Source of the DNA: Paenibacillaceae bacterium GAS479
GTDB lineage: Bacteria; Bacillota; Bacilli; Paenibacillales; Paenibacillaceae
Assembly (NCBI GenBank): GCA_900105225.1
Contig: LT629764.1
Location: forward strand, 2,078,501-2,142,500
Direction of reading: 5' to 3'
DNA length: 64,000 nucleotides
Under the pieces are notes generated by a model. That model searched no databases and was not told where the DNA came from. It was given only the letters and a program-made list of their open reading frames with translations. How positions within the stretch are numbered: the stretch's first letter is position 1; the number at the start of each line of letters is the position of its first letter. Shown in pieces: positions 44,582-52,244 of this stretch. The translations under genes and the position numbers were made by a program.

Positions 44582-44845
44582 ATGAATGGGATGATTGATA
44601 TGGAACGAAAGGTGACGAAGTTCGGAAATAGCCTGGGATTGACCATGACTGATGCTTTGAAACAACTTGGACTTGAACAAGGCGACATGGTTAGTATAGA
44701 TGTGAATCAGGCTAGCGGAGAAATTATCATCAAAAAATCAGTAAAGGTAACGCTACCTACTGGAATAGGCGATGATTTTATGGACTCTCTTGTAGATGTT
44801 ATAGGTGAGTACGACGATACGCTACGAGGTCTTAAGGATAGATGA
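44582..44845 (+). CDS. AbrB/MazE-type antitoxin
   Basis: 87 residues from ATG 44582 (GGAG eleven bases upstream; ATG 44600 is an alternative). Swapped-hairpin domain ERKVTKFGNSLGLTMTDALKQLGLEQGDMVSIDV, then a toxin-binding tail (DDFMDSLVDVIGEYDDTLRGLKDR). Overlaps the Doc-type toxin gene by four bases. It should neutralise the toxin and repress the operon. Confidence 0.85.
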   Translation: MNGMIDMERKVTKFGNSLGLTMTDALKQLGLEQGDMVSIDVNQASGEIIIKKSVKVTLPTGIGDDFMDSLVDVIGEYDDTLRGLKDR

Positions 44846-45249
44846 AACAGATCCGATTTTTAACGACACAGGAAGTGATAGCAATCAATCTCGCTATGAT
44901 CCAGCGCTACAGTCCAGGTGAACATGTGGGAGTAAAAGAGCCCGGTTTACTTGAATCCGCTGTTGTTCGAGCGCAGTCCTCAGCCTTTGGAAATGACGCT
45001 TATCCTACCATTTTTGAAAAAGCAGCCGCATTATTTGAATCGCTTGGCCAAAATCACTCTTTTTTTAATGCAAACAAACGGACTGCTTTTACAGCTCTTG
45101 TCATTTTCCTGCGTTTGAATGGATGGCATTTCAAAATGGACGCAAAACAAGCCGAGGACTTTACGGTGGATATGGTGACCCACAAGTACAATTTTCAAGA
45201 CCTGGTTCTTATCATTCAAAACCATTGTGCGACCATAACCGACACATAA
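44842..45249 (+). CDS. Doc-type toxin (Fic fold)
   Basis: 135 residues of the death-on-curing family: start QIRFLTTQEVIAINLAMI, G-V-K-E-P-G-L-L-E-S-A segment, and the catalytic motif HSFFNANKRTAFTA with His72 and Arg80. Doc proteins phosphorylate EF-Tu and stop translation. Catalytic residues are intact, so it is probably active. Pairing with an AbrB-type rather than Phd-type antitoxin is a known variant arrangement. Confidence 0.88.
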   Translation: MKQIRFLTTQEVIAINLAMIQRYSPGEHVGVKEPGLLESAVVRAQSSAFGNDAYPTIFEKAAALFESLGQNHSFFNANKRTAFTALVIFLRLNGWHFKMDAKQAEDFTVDMVTHKYNFQDLVLIIQNHCATITDT

Positions 45250-45285
45250 AAAACCGACACCTAAATCCGGTGTCGGTTTCTTTTT
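45247..45285. terminator. Bidirectional terminator
   Basis: AAAAAACCGACACC TAAATCC GGTGTCGGTTTCTTTTT between convergent doc and DUF1854 genes. Confidence 0.85.
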
Positions 45286-45287
45286 CC

Positions 45288-45824
45288 CTATAATACGTCC
45301 TTCAACTGGCTCCGACTGTGGCTGTCCAAAGCCTGATAATCGCGAATTTCGCATCTTTTCCCGTTGATATCGGTTAGGATAATCCGGTTCTCACTTGGAA
45401 ATTGCATGAATTCATGCAGGTTCCTCATGATGATGCGGGTTGGCCCAAGATTCGTTTGCAGCTCCCAAATCCACAGGTCGGCTTTGTTCTTAACCGAGTT
45501 GATCTGCTCCACTAGCGGGAGGAAATAGCGCAACTGCAGCTCTTTGTCTATTTCTACTCGGCTTTCCTCATCCAACTGGGCAATATCGCGGATGACGCCG
45601 ATCTCCTCGTTTTTGGGGTTTCGAACCGATATGAACTGTGTTGTATATTGAAAAGGGAAGACGCGAAACAGCACGATTTCCTCGTAAGCCTGACCTTCGA
45701 TTATTCCTTGAAACACTCCGCCTTGACTGCGGCTGAAGGAAATCTTATCCGGCTCAAGCATGTTGATTTCAAAAGGGTCCTTCACGCTCGGTTGTTCAAG
45801 AGTGATGACTTCTACGTCACTCAT
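45288..45824 (-). CDS. DUF1854 domain protein
   Basis: 178 residues: VLFRVFPFQYTTQFISVRNPKNEEIGVIRDI, RYFLPLVEQINSVKNKADLWIWELQTNLGPTRI, NGKRCEIRDYQALDSHS, the DUF1854 pattern. ATGA overlap with the ABC exporter gene, a pairing also seen in cyanophycin-linked loci of proteobacteria. No cyanophycin genes are visible here, so the role is unknown. Confidence 0.85.
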   Translation of the reverse strand: MSDVEVITLEQPSVKDPFEINMLEPDKISFSRSQGGVFQGIIEGQAYEEIVLFRVFPFQYTTQFISVRNPKNEEIGVIRDIAQLDEESRVEIDKELQLRYFLPLVEQINSVKNKADLWIWELQTNLGPTRIIMRNLHEFMQFPSENRIILTDINGKRCEIRDYQALDSHSRSQLKDVL

Positions 45825-48013
45825 GCGCTTTCCACCCCTTTGATTTTGGACAGCTCCCTTTGAGCCTCCACCAGTTTGAAATACGCGCCCTCTGCTTGGA
45901 GCAGCTCTTCATGCGTGCCTACTTCCACAATTTTGCCGTGATCCAGCACAACAAGCCGGTCCGCATTGCGCAAAGTCGACAGTCGGTGAGCGATCGCAAA
46001 CGTCGTTCTTCCTTTGACCAGACGTGAGATCGCCTCTTGAATGAGCCGCTCTGTAACCGTATCCACAGATGCTGTCGCTTCGTCCAAAATCAATATCCGC
46101 GGATCGTGGATGATCGCCCGAGCAATAGATACCCGTTGCTTCTCTCCGCCGGACAGCTTATGCCCGCGCTCGCCAACCCTCGTATCGTAACCGTCAGGCA
46201 ATTGAACGATGAAATCATGGGCGTTGGCGATTTTCGCAGCACGCATGATCTCTATTTCCGTTGCATCCGGCTTGGAATAGGCGATATTTTCGGCAATCGT
46301 ACCGTCAAAAAGGAATGTCTCTTGAAGCACAACTCCGATCTGCTGGCGCAGATCCATCTGACTAATATTGCGGATATCCGTGCCGTCAATCGTAATCGTA
46401 CCTTCATCGCTGTCATAAAATCGGCAGATCATGTTGATGAACGTCGATTTCCCTGCGCCTGAATGTCCGACCAGACCGATCATCTCACCTGCAGCTACTT
46501 TCAAATCTACATTTTTCAGAACTGGGTGATGCTTCTCGTATCCATACGTAACTTGTTTGAATTCGACGTCGCCCTTCACGCGGCCAATCTGAGCCGGATT
46601 GATTGTGTCTGGTACATCAGCCGGAGTATCCATAATCTCAAACACACGGTCCGCAGCTGAGATTGCATGACTCGCCCAGTTGATCATTTGGCTTACCCAC
46701 TGCAAGGGACCAAGCAGCATGCCAAGGTATGTGATCATCGCAATCAGCGTACCGATGGACATATCGCTATTAATGACCTGCTTGCCGCCATAATACCAAA
46801 TTAACAGGGTGCCGGCGCCAGCAACTAGACCGAAGATCGGGAATATCCCCTGCCATACTCCTTCAATTTTGATGTTATGCCGGACTAACTCCTTATTTGC
46901 GGTTGTATAGCGAGAAATTTCCGTTGATTCCTGGCCAAATGCTTTGACGACGCGAATCCCTTGAAGTGAATCGCCTACGATGGAATTCAGCCTGAAGATG
47001 GATCTCCACTGTTGGTACCAGAGCTTACCGATCTTCGGCCATAACACGGAGGACACAATAATCATAATTGGCATAGGCAACATTGCCAGCAGCGTTAATT
47101 TCCAATCGAGACTGAACATAATGATAAAAATCGCAACGACCCTTAACGTTTCACCAGAAACCCAGATGACGCCATCCGTCATGAACTGCCGCATCGCCTC
47201 GGAGTCGCTGTTGACCCTCCCGATGAATTGTGAGGATTGCCTTCGATCAAAAAAGGATAACGACAGCTTCATCAAAGAGTGATAAACATCGCGGCGAAGA
47301 TCACCCATTAGCTTGGAACCGATCCATACCCCGATTAATCCCCGCACAGTTTGCATAAGCGTAAGCACCACCGAAGTTACAGCAAGGCCAATTACAATCC
47401 AGAGCAGGGCGGAGCCGAGATCCTTTGGCGTCAGCACATCATCCACGAGCTTTTTGGTCAAAAATGGCGGGATCAGTTCAATCAAGGTTGTAAAAATCAG
47501 CATGATTGCTGCCACAACCATTTGCTTTCGGTAGGGCTTGGTATAACTAAGCATCCGTAGCATTACTCTGCCGTTTCTTTTGCAGATTGGGCAAGCCTGC
47601 GAATCCTCCGGCAAAGGAGTGCGGCATTTCGGACAAAGTCTTGGGAAATCCTTCTCCGAAGCCGTTGGCAGCTCCTCTCCTTTGGCCAAAGCCCCAATTA
47701 GCTTGGAGGCATGACCGAACACCGAAGTCAGCGATGCCGTATACCGGATCAAGATCACTGGGCCACTCTTCGTGTCGGCAAGCAGCGAACCGCCGCCTAC
47801 CCCGCCCACAACGCGAGCATCGGTTATTTCTGCAATCGGAATTTTCGTTACTTGTTCACCATTAGCGCCCCATACGGAGGCTTCTTTTTCCGTTACTACT
47901 AACCACTGCTCACCGAATTGTCCGTCCTTCATCAAGTCCGCTACGGCGTGGAACAGAGGTTTTTCTGTTAGCTGAAGCTCTATGCTGTTGGGTAACTTAT
48001 CAATAAATGACAT
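45821..48013 (-). CDS. ABC exporter (TMD-NBD fusion) with N-terminal PH-like domain and zinc ribbon
   Basis: Residues 1-110 form a PH/GRAM-like segment (WLVVTEKEASVWGANGEQVTKIPIAEITDARVV). Then comes a zinc ribbon CPKCRTPLPEDSQACPIC at about 125-142. Next is a six-helix transmembrane domain (MVVAAIMLIFTTLIELIPPFLTK...) and an ATPase with Walker A GHSGAGKST, signature LSGGEKQR, Walker B ILILDEATASVD and H-loop AHRLST. Works as a homodimer or with an unseen partner. Substrate unknown. Coupled to DUF1854. Confidence 0.92.
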   Translation of the reverse strand: MSFIDKLPNSIELQLTEKPLFHAVADLMKDGQFGEQWLVVTEKEASVWGANGEQVTKIPIAEITDARVVGGVGGGSLLADTKSGPVILIRYTASLTSVFGHASKLIGALAKGEELPTASEKDFPRLCPKCRTPLPEDSQACPICKRNGRVMLRMLSYTKPYRKQMVVAAIMLIFTTLIELIPPFLTKKLVDDVLTPKDLGSALLWIVIGLAVTSVVLTLMQTVRGLIGVWIGSKLMGDLRRDVYHSLMKLSLSFFDRRQSSQFIGRVNSDSEAMRQFMTDGVIWVSGETLRVVAIFIIMFSLDWKLTLLAMLPMPIMIIVSSVLWPKIGKLWYQQWRSIFRLNSIVGDSLQGIRVVKAFGQESTEISRYTTANKELVRHNIKIEGVWQGIFPIFGLVAGAGTLLIWYYGGKQVINSDMSIGTLIAMITYLGMLLGPLQWVSQMINWASHAISAADRVFEIMDTPADVPDTINPAQIGRVKGDVEFKQVTYGYEKHHPVLKNVDLKVAAGEMIGLVGHSGAGKSTFINMICRFYDSDEGTITIDGTDIRNISQMDLRQQIGVVLQETFLFDGTIAENIAYSKPDATEIEIMRAAKIANAHDFIVQLPDGYDTRVGERGHKLSGGEKQRVSIARAIIHDPRILILDEATASVDTVTERLIQEAISRLVKGRTTFAIAHRLSTLRNADRLVVLDHGKIVEVGTHEELLQAEGAYFKLVEAQRELSKIKGVESA

Positions 48014-48385
48014 GATCTACCTCCGCTTCTTCGCCAACTCATTAACTCATATTTATTTACCGCGGTAAAGCTAAAAAAGGACTATAATTGTTCTATTCCT
48101 GTCCAGTTGGTGAGGTCTGAAGAGTGCAGGCTTGTGGAGGGAATTCTGGATGTGAGCTTAATTCATTACAGTGCTCTGAATCGTGGTTTATGTATGTAAA
48201 GTCAACCGTATATTATTGAATAAAGAATTCGGATTATCCCATACTCATTTTACAATTACTTCCGTTTTCTTAGAACAATCGAATGGGACAATAAGCTGTC
48301 TGATACGGCCAAAAGAAAGGTTTTCACACCGAGGATAAACGTCCCCATTCATTGCCGATCTCAAGTCCATATGGAGGAATTAATT
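48014..48385. other. Divergent promoter region
   Basis: 372 bases between the ABC exporter and the AraC-type gene. Apart from the palindrome at 48056-48069, I see no ORF. Both divergent promoters should lie here. Confidence 0.5.
48056..48069. promoter_or_regulatory. Perfect 14-bp palindrome TTTACCGCGGTAAA
   Basis: Centre CG|CG with perfect symmetry, 43 bases upstream of the ABC exporter start. It resembles a dimer-binding operator; the protein is unknown and no LacI-type gene is next to it. Confidence 0.5.
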
Positions 48386-49294
48386 ATGCCGGATCTAGAC
48401 TTCCGAAGAGCAAACACCTTGCTCAATCAGCATCTGTCTCAGCTTGCCGGGGATAATATTAGCTTCCGGATTCATTATTGGGGGCTCATGCCTCTTCATT
48501 TTAATAACTCTGTGCATCGGCATTCCTTCTTCGAAATCTGTTATGTGTTAGAAGGCAGCGGGGAGTACACGGACAACGAGATCGACTATCCTCTGGAGGA
48601 CGGCACTTTATTTTGCTCAAGGCCGGGCATATGGCATCAAATTCGCAGTGAACAAGGGCTCAAATTGTTTTTTGTTGCGTTCGAAATCGATGAGTCGCAA
48701 ACTTCCGAAGCTTATTCGAGGAGCTTCCGAAGCTTGATCCAACGCGGGAAAATCATTGCCGAGCCCAAAGACGCCGCCATCTCCGCTCCGATCTGGCAGA
48801 CGATTTTCAGCCTGATGGAGAGCAAACAACCCGCCTCCAAGGATATGGTGCAGCATCTTGCTCTTTCCTTGTTTCTTTCTTTTCTGCATGGGTTTTCTTC
48901 CGGCTCCGATTCAAGCGCAGATTCCTTGGAAGATGATACCGAAGGGCATCGCTTGCTGAAGCGGTCGAAGCTTTATATCAACGACAATTTGTCCTCTCCA
49001 TTGAGAATTGAGCAGGTCGCGCAAGAGCTCGGTATTTCTTCAAGGCATTTATCGAGGCTTTTTCACGATCAACTCGGCCAGACCTTTGTCCATTATGTTC
49101 AGGAACAAAGAGTTCAAAGGGCCAAACAATGGCTGCTTAACAGCGACATCGCCATCAAGGATATTGCCAAACGTGCGGGTTTTGATTCCGTTCATTATTT
49201 TACCCGTGTGTTTACCAAGATGCTCGGTGTTGCTCCTGCAAAATTCCGCAAATCCCAATTCTCGGATGGAAGGCAAAATAAGCCGCAAGCCTAA
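48386..49294 (+). CDS. AraC-family regulator with cupin sensor domain
   Basis: ATG 48386 is eight bases after GGAGG; an upstream ATG contains that ribosome site and is rejected. N-terminal cupin (HRHSFFEICYVLEGSGEYTDNEIDYPLEDGTLFCSRPGIWHQI) and two C-terminal HTH motifs (IEQVAQELGISSRHLSRLFHD, IKDIAKRAGFDSVHYFTRVFTKMLGVAPAKFRK). Likely activator of the adjoining mannose cassette, responding to a sugar. Confidence 0.92.
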   Translation: MPDLDFRRANTLLNQHLSQLAGDNISFRIHYWGLMPLHFNNSVHRHSFFEICYVLEGSGEYTDNEIDYPLEDGTLFCSRPGIWHQIRSEQGLKLFFVAFEIDESQTSEAYSRSFRSLIQRGKIIAEPKDAAISAPIWQTIFSLMESKQPASKDMVQHLALSLFLSFLHGFSSGSDSSADSLEDDTEGHRLLKRSKLYINDNLSSPLRIEQVAQELGISSRHLSRLFHDQLGQTFVHYVQEQRVQRAKQWLLNSDIAIKDIAKRAGFDSVHYFTRVFTKMLGVAPAKFRKSQFSDGRQNKPQA

Positions 49295-49430
49295 CAGCCC
49301 AAAAATGTCTTCCCTCTCCTCCCCCTTAACCTCATGTCCGAATTGTACAAAAATAAGGAGCCTATTTCTAAAGATTTCAAGTCGCAAACTTCTTACAATG
49401 AAGCTATTCAAAGTATAGGAGTTGACTCCC

Positions 49431-51263
49431 ATGTTTCAGAAAAGACCGGTGAATCCCGTTCGCATCGGGCAACCGATCCAGCCTGGTTCACAGGCTCCTT
49501 TTGCCGAGCCAGGCTTGCAACAAGGATTCGATCCAATTATAGCTCCAATCATTCAATTGGCCGATGAACGCGAGTTGCTCCATATTGCCTTTGACGGCAC
49601 TCATGGGGCCCATTTCCAACCCGTTCTCCAAACAACCGTAGAAGCGCTTGAGAAGAGGGGCCATCGCGTCGTTGTCGCAGCGACCAACAGCTTCTTAAAA
49701 ACGAGTGAAGAGCTGCGCCATCACTTCAATTCCAATATTACGGATAACCGTGCATTCGGATATTTTACCAATGGAACGATTGAAGATTACTTCCGGCCCG
49801 AGGCCAAACAGGAGGCTTCAGCCCTCCTGACGAAAATGCAAGAAGCGCTACCCGCTTCTGACACAGGCATAGCAACGATTCTTATCACCTTCGGCCCAGG
49901 CGCTTACTGGCTTGGCGACGAGAAATTTGATATCACCTATTTCTTGGATGTTTCCCGCGAATACCAACAGATGGAGCATAAACAACATCTGCTCAATTTC
50001 GGCTTCAGCTGGAACCGGGATGATGTGGAGAAATATAAAATATCCCTGTTTGTCGAATGGCCTATCTTCGAAACTTATCGCAAAAACGTCCTGGATTCTA
50101 TCCATTATTACATCGATATGAATCAGTCTAAGGTTCCGGTTCTCACGACAACCCATTCCTTGCGCCAAATGATCGCATCTATTGCGCAAGCACCAATGCG
50201 CGTAAAGCCATTTTTTGCTCCTGGCGTATGGGGCGGCCAATTCCTCAAAGAGTTTGCGGATTTACCGGCGGATTGGGCGAATTGTGCATGGGGCTTCGAG
50301 CCTATCGCTCCGGAAAACTCCATCATTGTGGACTATGAGGGCACGCAGCTTGAGCTTCCTTTTCTCACCGTCATGCATTATGAGCACCACCATATTCTCG
50401 GAGAACGGCTGGTGAAGCTATTCGGCGACTACTTCCCGATCCGTTTTGACTATCTCGATACGATTGAAGGCAGCAACCTGTCCCTCCAGGTTCACCCGCA
50501 GCAGGAGTACATTCGCAGTCAGTTCAACGAGTTCATGGCACAGCAAGAGTCCTATTACATTATGGAAAAAGAAGGCGATGCCACCGTCTACTTGGGCCTG
50601 ACGGATTCATGCACGAAGGACGGACTCCTTGACGCGGTGCAAACCGCTCAAGAAACCGGCGTTCCCATTCCATTCACGGACTATGTGAATAGCTACACGG
50701 CGGAGAAAGGCGATCTCTTCCTTATTCCGACAGGAACCGTTCATGCATCGGGCAAGGGCAACTTAGTGCTGGAGATCTCGTCCACCACCTGGTGGTTCAC
50801 CTTTAAAATATACGACTACCTCCGCAAAGGCATGGACGGCAAGCCGCGTCCGATCAATATTGATCATGCCTTCGAAAATATCGACTTCTACAAAAAAACG
50901 GAGTGGGTTGAAAACAATCTAATCCCAACTCCTACCCTGCTTAAGTCCCAAGGGGATAATGAGGAGTATCTTTTAGGCCAGCGCGATGACTTGTTGTTCT
51001 ATGTTCGTCGACTGCATCTGCAAGATACATGGCAGGATAATACCGGGAACGAAATGGTCATGTACAATCTCGTAGAGGGAGAGCAGGTTCGGATCGTTTC
51101 CTGTGCGGATGAAGCCGTTTATGTAGAATTCAGGTATGCTGAGTCCTACATTTTGCCTGCTAGCTTCGGGGAATACAAGATCATCAATCTCGGCAAAAAA
51201 CCGTGTAAACTCATCAAAGCTGGAGTGTCCCATACTTGGGATGTGAGCCTCCTAGATGGCTAA
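49431..51263 (+). CDS. Class I mannose-6-phosphate isomerase-like protein with N-terminal extension
   Basis: 610 residues from ATG 49431 (TAGGAG nine bases upstream). The C-terminal half is a PMI-type cupin: VWGGQFL, GSNLSLQVHPQQEYIR (metal His and Gln), LFLIPTGTVHASGKGNLVLEIS, WWFTFKIYDY. The first 250 residues have a degenerate nucleotide-kinase look (LLHIAFDGTHGAHFQPVLQTTVEALEKRGHRVVV) without a Walker A lysine. It would interconvert mannose-6-phosphate and fructose-6-phosphate. Next gene overlaps by eight bases. Confidence 0.82.
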   Translation: MFQKRPVNPVRIGQPIQPGSQAPFAEPGLQQGFDPIIAPIIQLADERELLHIAFDGTHGAHFQPVLQTTVEALEKRGHRVVVAATNSFLKTSEELRHHFNSNITDNRAFGYFTNGTIEDYFRPEAKQEASALLTKMQEALPASDTGIATILITFGPGAYWLGDEKFDITYFLDVSREYQQMEHKQHLLNFGFSWNRDDVEKYKISLFVEWPIFETYRKNVLDSIHYYIDMNQSKVPVLTTTHSLRQMIASIAQAPMRVKPFFAPGVWGGQFLKEFADLPADWANCAWGFEPIAPENSIIVDYEGTQLELPFLTVMHYEHHHILGERLVKLFGDYFPIRFDYLDTIEGSNLSLQVHPQQEYIRSQFNEFMAQQESYYIMEKEGDATVYLGLTDSCTKDGLLDAVQTAQETGVPIPFTDYVNSYTAEKGDLFLIPTGTVHASGKGNLVLEISSTTWWFTFKIYDYLRKGMDGKPRPINIDHAFENIDFYKKTEWVENNLIPTPTLLKSQGDNEEYLLGQRDDLLFYVRRLHLQDTWQDNTGNEMVMYNLVEGEQVRIVSCADEAVYVEFRYAESYILPASFGEYKIINLGKKPCKLIKAGVSHTWDVSLLDG

Positions 51264-52179
51264 TATCGTCATCGCGCTTGATGTGGGCGGGACTTTCATC
51301 AAAACCTGCATCGTGGAAAACGGCGTCCCCCTTGCGTGGAGTCAGGAGGTCTTTCCCGCTCTTGCCGATCAGGATGAGGGTACAATTCTCGCTCAATTTA
51401 TGCATATTCTCAAATCCCGATACCAACTCTATACTTCACAGGTTGCAGGGAATGGGCTGAATTATCATTGGCAGATTGGCTTTGCCTTTCCGGGTCCATT
51501 CGACTACGAACAAGGGATTTGTTATGTGCAGGGACTAGGTAAGTTCGAATCCCTTTACGGAGTGAATATAAGAGAAGCTCTCTACGAACGGTTGCAAAAA
51601 GAAGAAGCAGAATGGGCAAAACAGCTGCAGCAGGCTGAAATCCGCTTCCAAAATGATGCTCGGCTGTTCGCACTAGGCGTAAGTCTCGACTTTCCTCGGG
51701 ATCGCTTTATCGCCTTAACTTTAGGCACCGGACTCGGCTCTGCCTTTATCGATCAAGCGCAAATAAGCGGGCATGTCCAAGGCATTCCTGAGAGTGGCTG
51801 GCTGTACGATCAACCGTATCGGGGCGAACGTATTGATGATGTTTTTTCCAGAAGAGGGCTGCTTCAACTGGCAGAGGACTTAGGAGCTCTCCATTCGGGA
51901 ATGGATGTAAAAGAACTCGCTGAATCAGCGAGACTCGGCAATGTCCCTGCCAGAGAAGTGTTCCGCGAATTCGGTAAACGTCTGGCCGACATGCTCGCTC
52001 CGTATATAGAGCTATACCGACCAACCCTCATCGTGTTTGGAGGGCAAATTTCAAAGAGTTATGACTTGTTTGGCAAAGCCCTGCAAGATGGCATAAACTC
52101 ACCGACTATTGTGATTCACACATCCGAAAACATGCTTGAGCACACCTTCAAAGGCATCTCGCGACTGTTCGAAAAATAA
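51256..52179 (+). CDS. ROK family sugar kinase without the usual zinc motif
   Basis: ATP-phosphate motif IALDVGGTFIKTCIVENG, catalytic Asp in FQNDARLFALG, GTGLGSAFI and VFGGQISKS. The CxCGxxGC zinc-binding loop of most ROK kinases is absent (the region reads GIPESGWLYDQPYRGER). Probably phosphorylates mannose or a related hexose that the neighbouring GH38 enzyme releases. Overlap with the PMI-like gene implies coupling. Confidence 0.85.
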   Translation: MANIVIALDVGGTFIKTCIVENGVPLAWSQEVFPALADQDEGTILAQFMHILKSRYQLYTSQVAGNGLNYHWQIGFAFPGPFDYEQGICYVQGLGKFESLYGVNIREALYERLQKEEAEWAKQLQQAEIRFQNDARLFALGVSLDFPRDRFIALTLGTGLGSAFIDQAQISGHVQGIPESGWLYDQPYRGERIDDVFSRRGLLQLAEDLGALHSGMDVKELAESARLGNVPAREVFREFGKRLADMLAPYIELYRPTLIVFGGQISKSYDLFGKALQDGINSPTIVIHTSENMLEHTFKGISRLFEK

Positions 52180-52244
52180 GGCCAGGGGTCGGACGGACGA
52201 CTATCGTCCACGTCCCTGCGCATATCGCAAAGGAGAGATTATAA

